A stretch of 64,000 nucleotides of DNA from Oscillospiraceae bacterium (GTDB lineage: Bacteria; Bacillota; Clostridia; Oscillospirales; Ruminococcaceae): NCBI GenBank assembly GCA_015067145.1, contig SVNA01000003.1, positions 1 through 64,000 on the forward strand, read 5' to 3'. The notes beneath the pieces are model-generated. The model was not told the origin of the DNA. It did no database searches and saw only the letters and a list, made by a program, of their open reading frames with translations. Position 1 is the stretch's first letter, and every line of letters starts with the position of its first letter. The position numbers and the translations under genes are program-made. Shown here in pieces: positions 62,986 to 64,000 of the stretch.

Positions 62986-64000
62986 CTTTATAATCTCCTT
63001 TTCTTCTTTTGTATCTTCATCAGTTTTAATATCCGACAGGTTTTTCGCCTGGAAATATTTAAGTCTCAATGCGTTTGTAACAACAAACAGGCTGCTCACG
63101 CTCATTGCCGCAGCACCGAACATAGGGTTAAGCTGCCAGCCAAATGAGTTGTAAAATACACCCGCAGCCAGCGGGATGCCAAGACAGTTGTAGAAAAATG
63201 CCCAGAACAGGTTCTGTCTGATATTTTTTATAACTGCTTTGCTAAGTTTTATTGCAGTAACAACGCTGGACAGGTCATTGTGCATCAGAATAATGTCTGC
63301 ACTTTCTATTGCCACATCGGTGCCGTTACCTATGGCAATACCCACATCGGCACGCACAAGGGCAGGGGCGTCATTTATGCCGTCTCCCACCATAGCAACG
63401 ATTTTGCCCTCGCTCTGCAGCTGGCTGATAACCTTTTCCTTGTCCTGAGGCAGAACTTCGGCGATAATGCGGCTTACAGCAAGGTCCTTGCCAATGCCTT
63501 TTGCGGTTTTTTCGTTGTCGCCTGTAAGCATTATGACATCTATGCCTATATCTGTTAAGTCTCTGATTGCTTCTCTGCTGTTCGCTTTAAGGGTATCAGC
63601 CACAGCGATAACACCAATAACAGCGTTGTTTTTCGCAAAGATAAGCGGTGTTTTGCCGTCTGCTGCAAAGCTGTCGATAACTGACTGCACATCTGATGTA
63701 TCTATACCGTTTTCTTTCATCAGACGGATATTGCCCGCAACATATCGGTCATTTCCGATATCTGCAGCAATGCCTTTGCCCGATACAGCTTCAAAGTTTT
63801 TGGTTTCAAGCAATGTGAGATGGTTCTTGTCTGCATATTCACACACTGCAACTGCCAGTGGATGTTCGCTTTTTGCTTCAAGGCTTGCGGCTGTCTGCAG
63901 CAGAGTGTTTTTATCTGTGTTTACAGGGTGAATATCAGTAACCTTTGGCTTGCCCTCGGTTATTGTACCGGTCTTGTCAAGAACAACCGTCTGCACATTG
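62782..64000 (-). CDS. copA: Cu+-type P1B ATPase, C-terminal part (partial)
   Basis: About 406 residues, truncated by the window edge, beginning just before the phosphorylation loop DKTGTITEGKP. It contains the HP locus (SEHPLA), TGDNEKTA and MVGDGINDAPALVRADVGIAIG hinge motifs. The last two membrane segments carry FYNCLGIPLAAG and AMSVSSLFVVTNALRL, the Cu+/Ag+ specificity signature. After a charged linker, a heavy-metal-associated domain is fused at the C-terminus (GMMCPMCKKHVEEAL). Most CopA proteins carry such domains at the N-terminus; whether an N-terminal one is also present is outside the window. Confidence 0.94.
   Translation of the reverse strand, partial: NVQTVVLDKTGTITEGKPKVTDIHPVNTDKNTLLQTAASLEAKSEHPLAVAVCEYADKNHLTLLETKNFEAVSGKGIAADIGNDRYVAGNIRLMKENGIDTSDVQSVIDSFAADGKTPLIFAKNNAVIGVIAVADTLKANSREAIRDLTDIGIDVIMLTGDNEKTAKGIGKDLAVSRIIAEVLPQDKEKVISQLQSEGKIVAMVGDGINDAPALVRADVGIAIGNGTDVAIESADIILMHNDLSSVVTAIKLSKAVIKNIRQNLFWAFFYNCLGIPLAAGVFYNSFGWQLNPMFGAAAMSVSSLFVVTNALRLKYFQAKNLSDIKTDEDTKEEKEIIKMTTLKVNGMMCPMCKKHVEEALNAFPGVQAEVNLEAKEAKVNHPDTISPQELADAVTKAGYEVVGIE

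Overview
The window looks like a chromosomal segment of a low-to-mid-GC Gram-positive anaerobe of class Clostridia, probably near the Ruminococcaceae/Oscillospiraceae. The reasons are a SpoIIE homologue, a ferredoxin-type protein and a two-domain 2-hydroxyacyl-CoA dehydratase activase, the prs-pth-mfd gene order, a CD1247-type protein, strong AAGGAGG Shine-Dalgarno sites with frequent TTG/GTG starts, and LPXTG-like and CotH surface proteins. The genus is inference. No phage, transposase or CRISPR array is visible. Genes are dense and mostly separated by clear intrinsic terminators.

Layout: 1-161 is the tail of tuf, then guaB. At 1990-5202 (-) lies a membrane-anchored TIR/beta-propeller protein. 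At 5353-10048 (-) is a MarR regulator downstream of a dehydratase-activase-like protein split into two genes, expressed from a TTGACA/TATAAT promoter overlapped by a perfect palindrome. guaA follows at 10467 but encodes only the ATP-pyrophosphatase half. From 11.5 to 25 kb come a possible hydrophobic micropeptide, a ferredoxin-like protein, a MATE exporter, a glycogen branching enzyme with a histone-H1-like tail, a GNAT enzyme, a DUF1538/tandem-PII-like pair, brnQ, VanZ, a yqeG-type HAD phosphatase with an endonuclease IV-like protein, efp, and an acidic Cys-rich CD1247-like protein.

From 24.7 to 28.1 kb is an sdpR-sdpI-type module with duplicated operator sequences, then spoIIE. Between 28.7 and 35.0 kb (-) a glycan operon encodes the three UDP-L-FucNAc enzymes (FnlA/B/C type), a PglD-like acetyltransferase, two glycosyltransferases and DUF2304. 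pepT follows, then a glmU reduced to its acetyltransferase half, prs, pth, mfd, a PrsA-like lipoprotein, a thioredoxin-reductase-like flavoprotein and DUF1653.

From 46 to 57.5 kb are two secreted or surface proteins, a 2106-residue vWA/pilin-repeat adhesin and a CotH protein, flanking asnS and a DUF2804 gene, with a duplicated hairpin repeat before cotH. A tRNA-Arg(CCG) with a partial tandem duplication of its 5' end follows. The last 6 kb hold a DEAD-box helicase, a two-component system, a lipid kinase and the 3' part of a Cu+ P-type ATPase whose C-terminal metal-binding domain has its own internal ribosome-binding site.

Points most worth a second look: the TIR-TM-propeller protein, the split activase with its operator and attenuator-like hairpin, the DUF1538/PII-like pair, the basic tail on GlgB, two housekeeping genes (guaA, glmU) reduced to one catalytic half, the internal CopZ-like start, and three repeat structures (24.73-24.81, 55.29-55.46, 57.62-57.79 kb).
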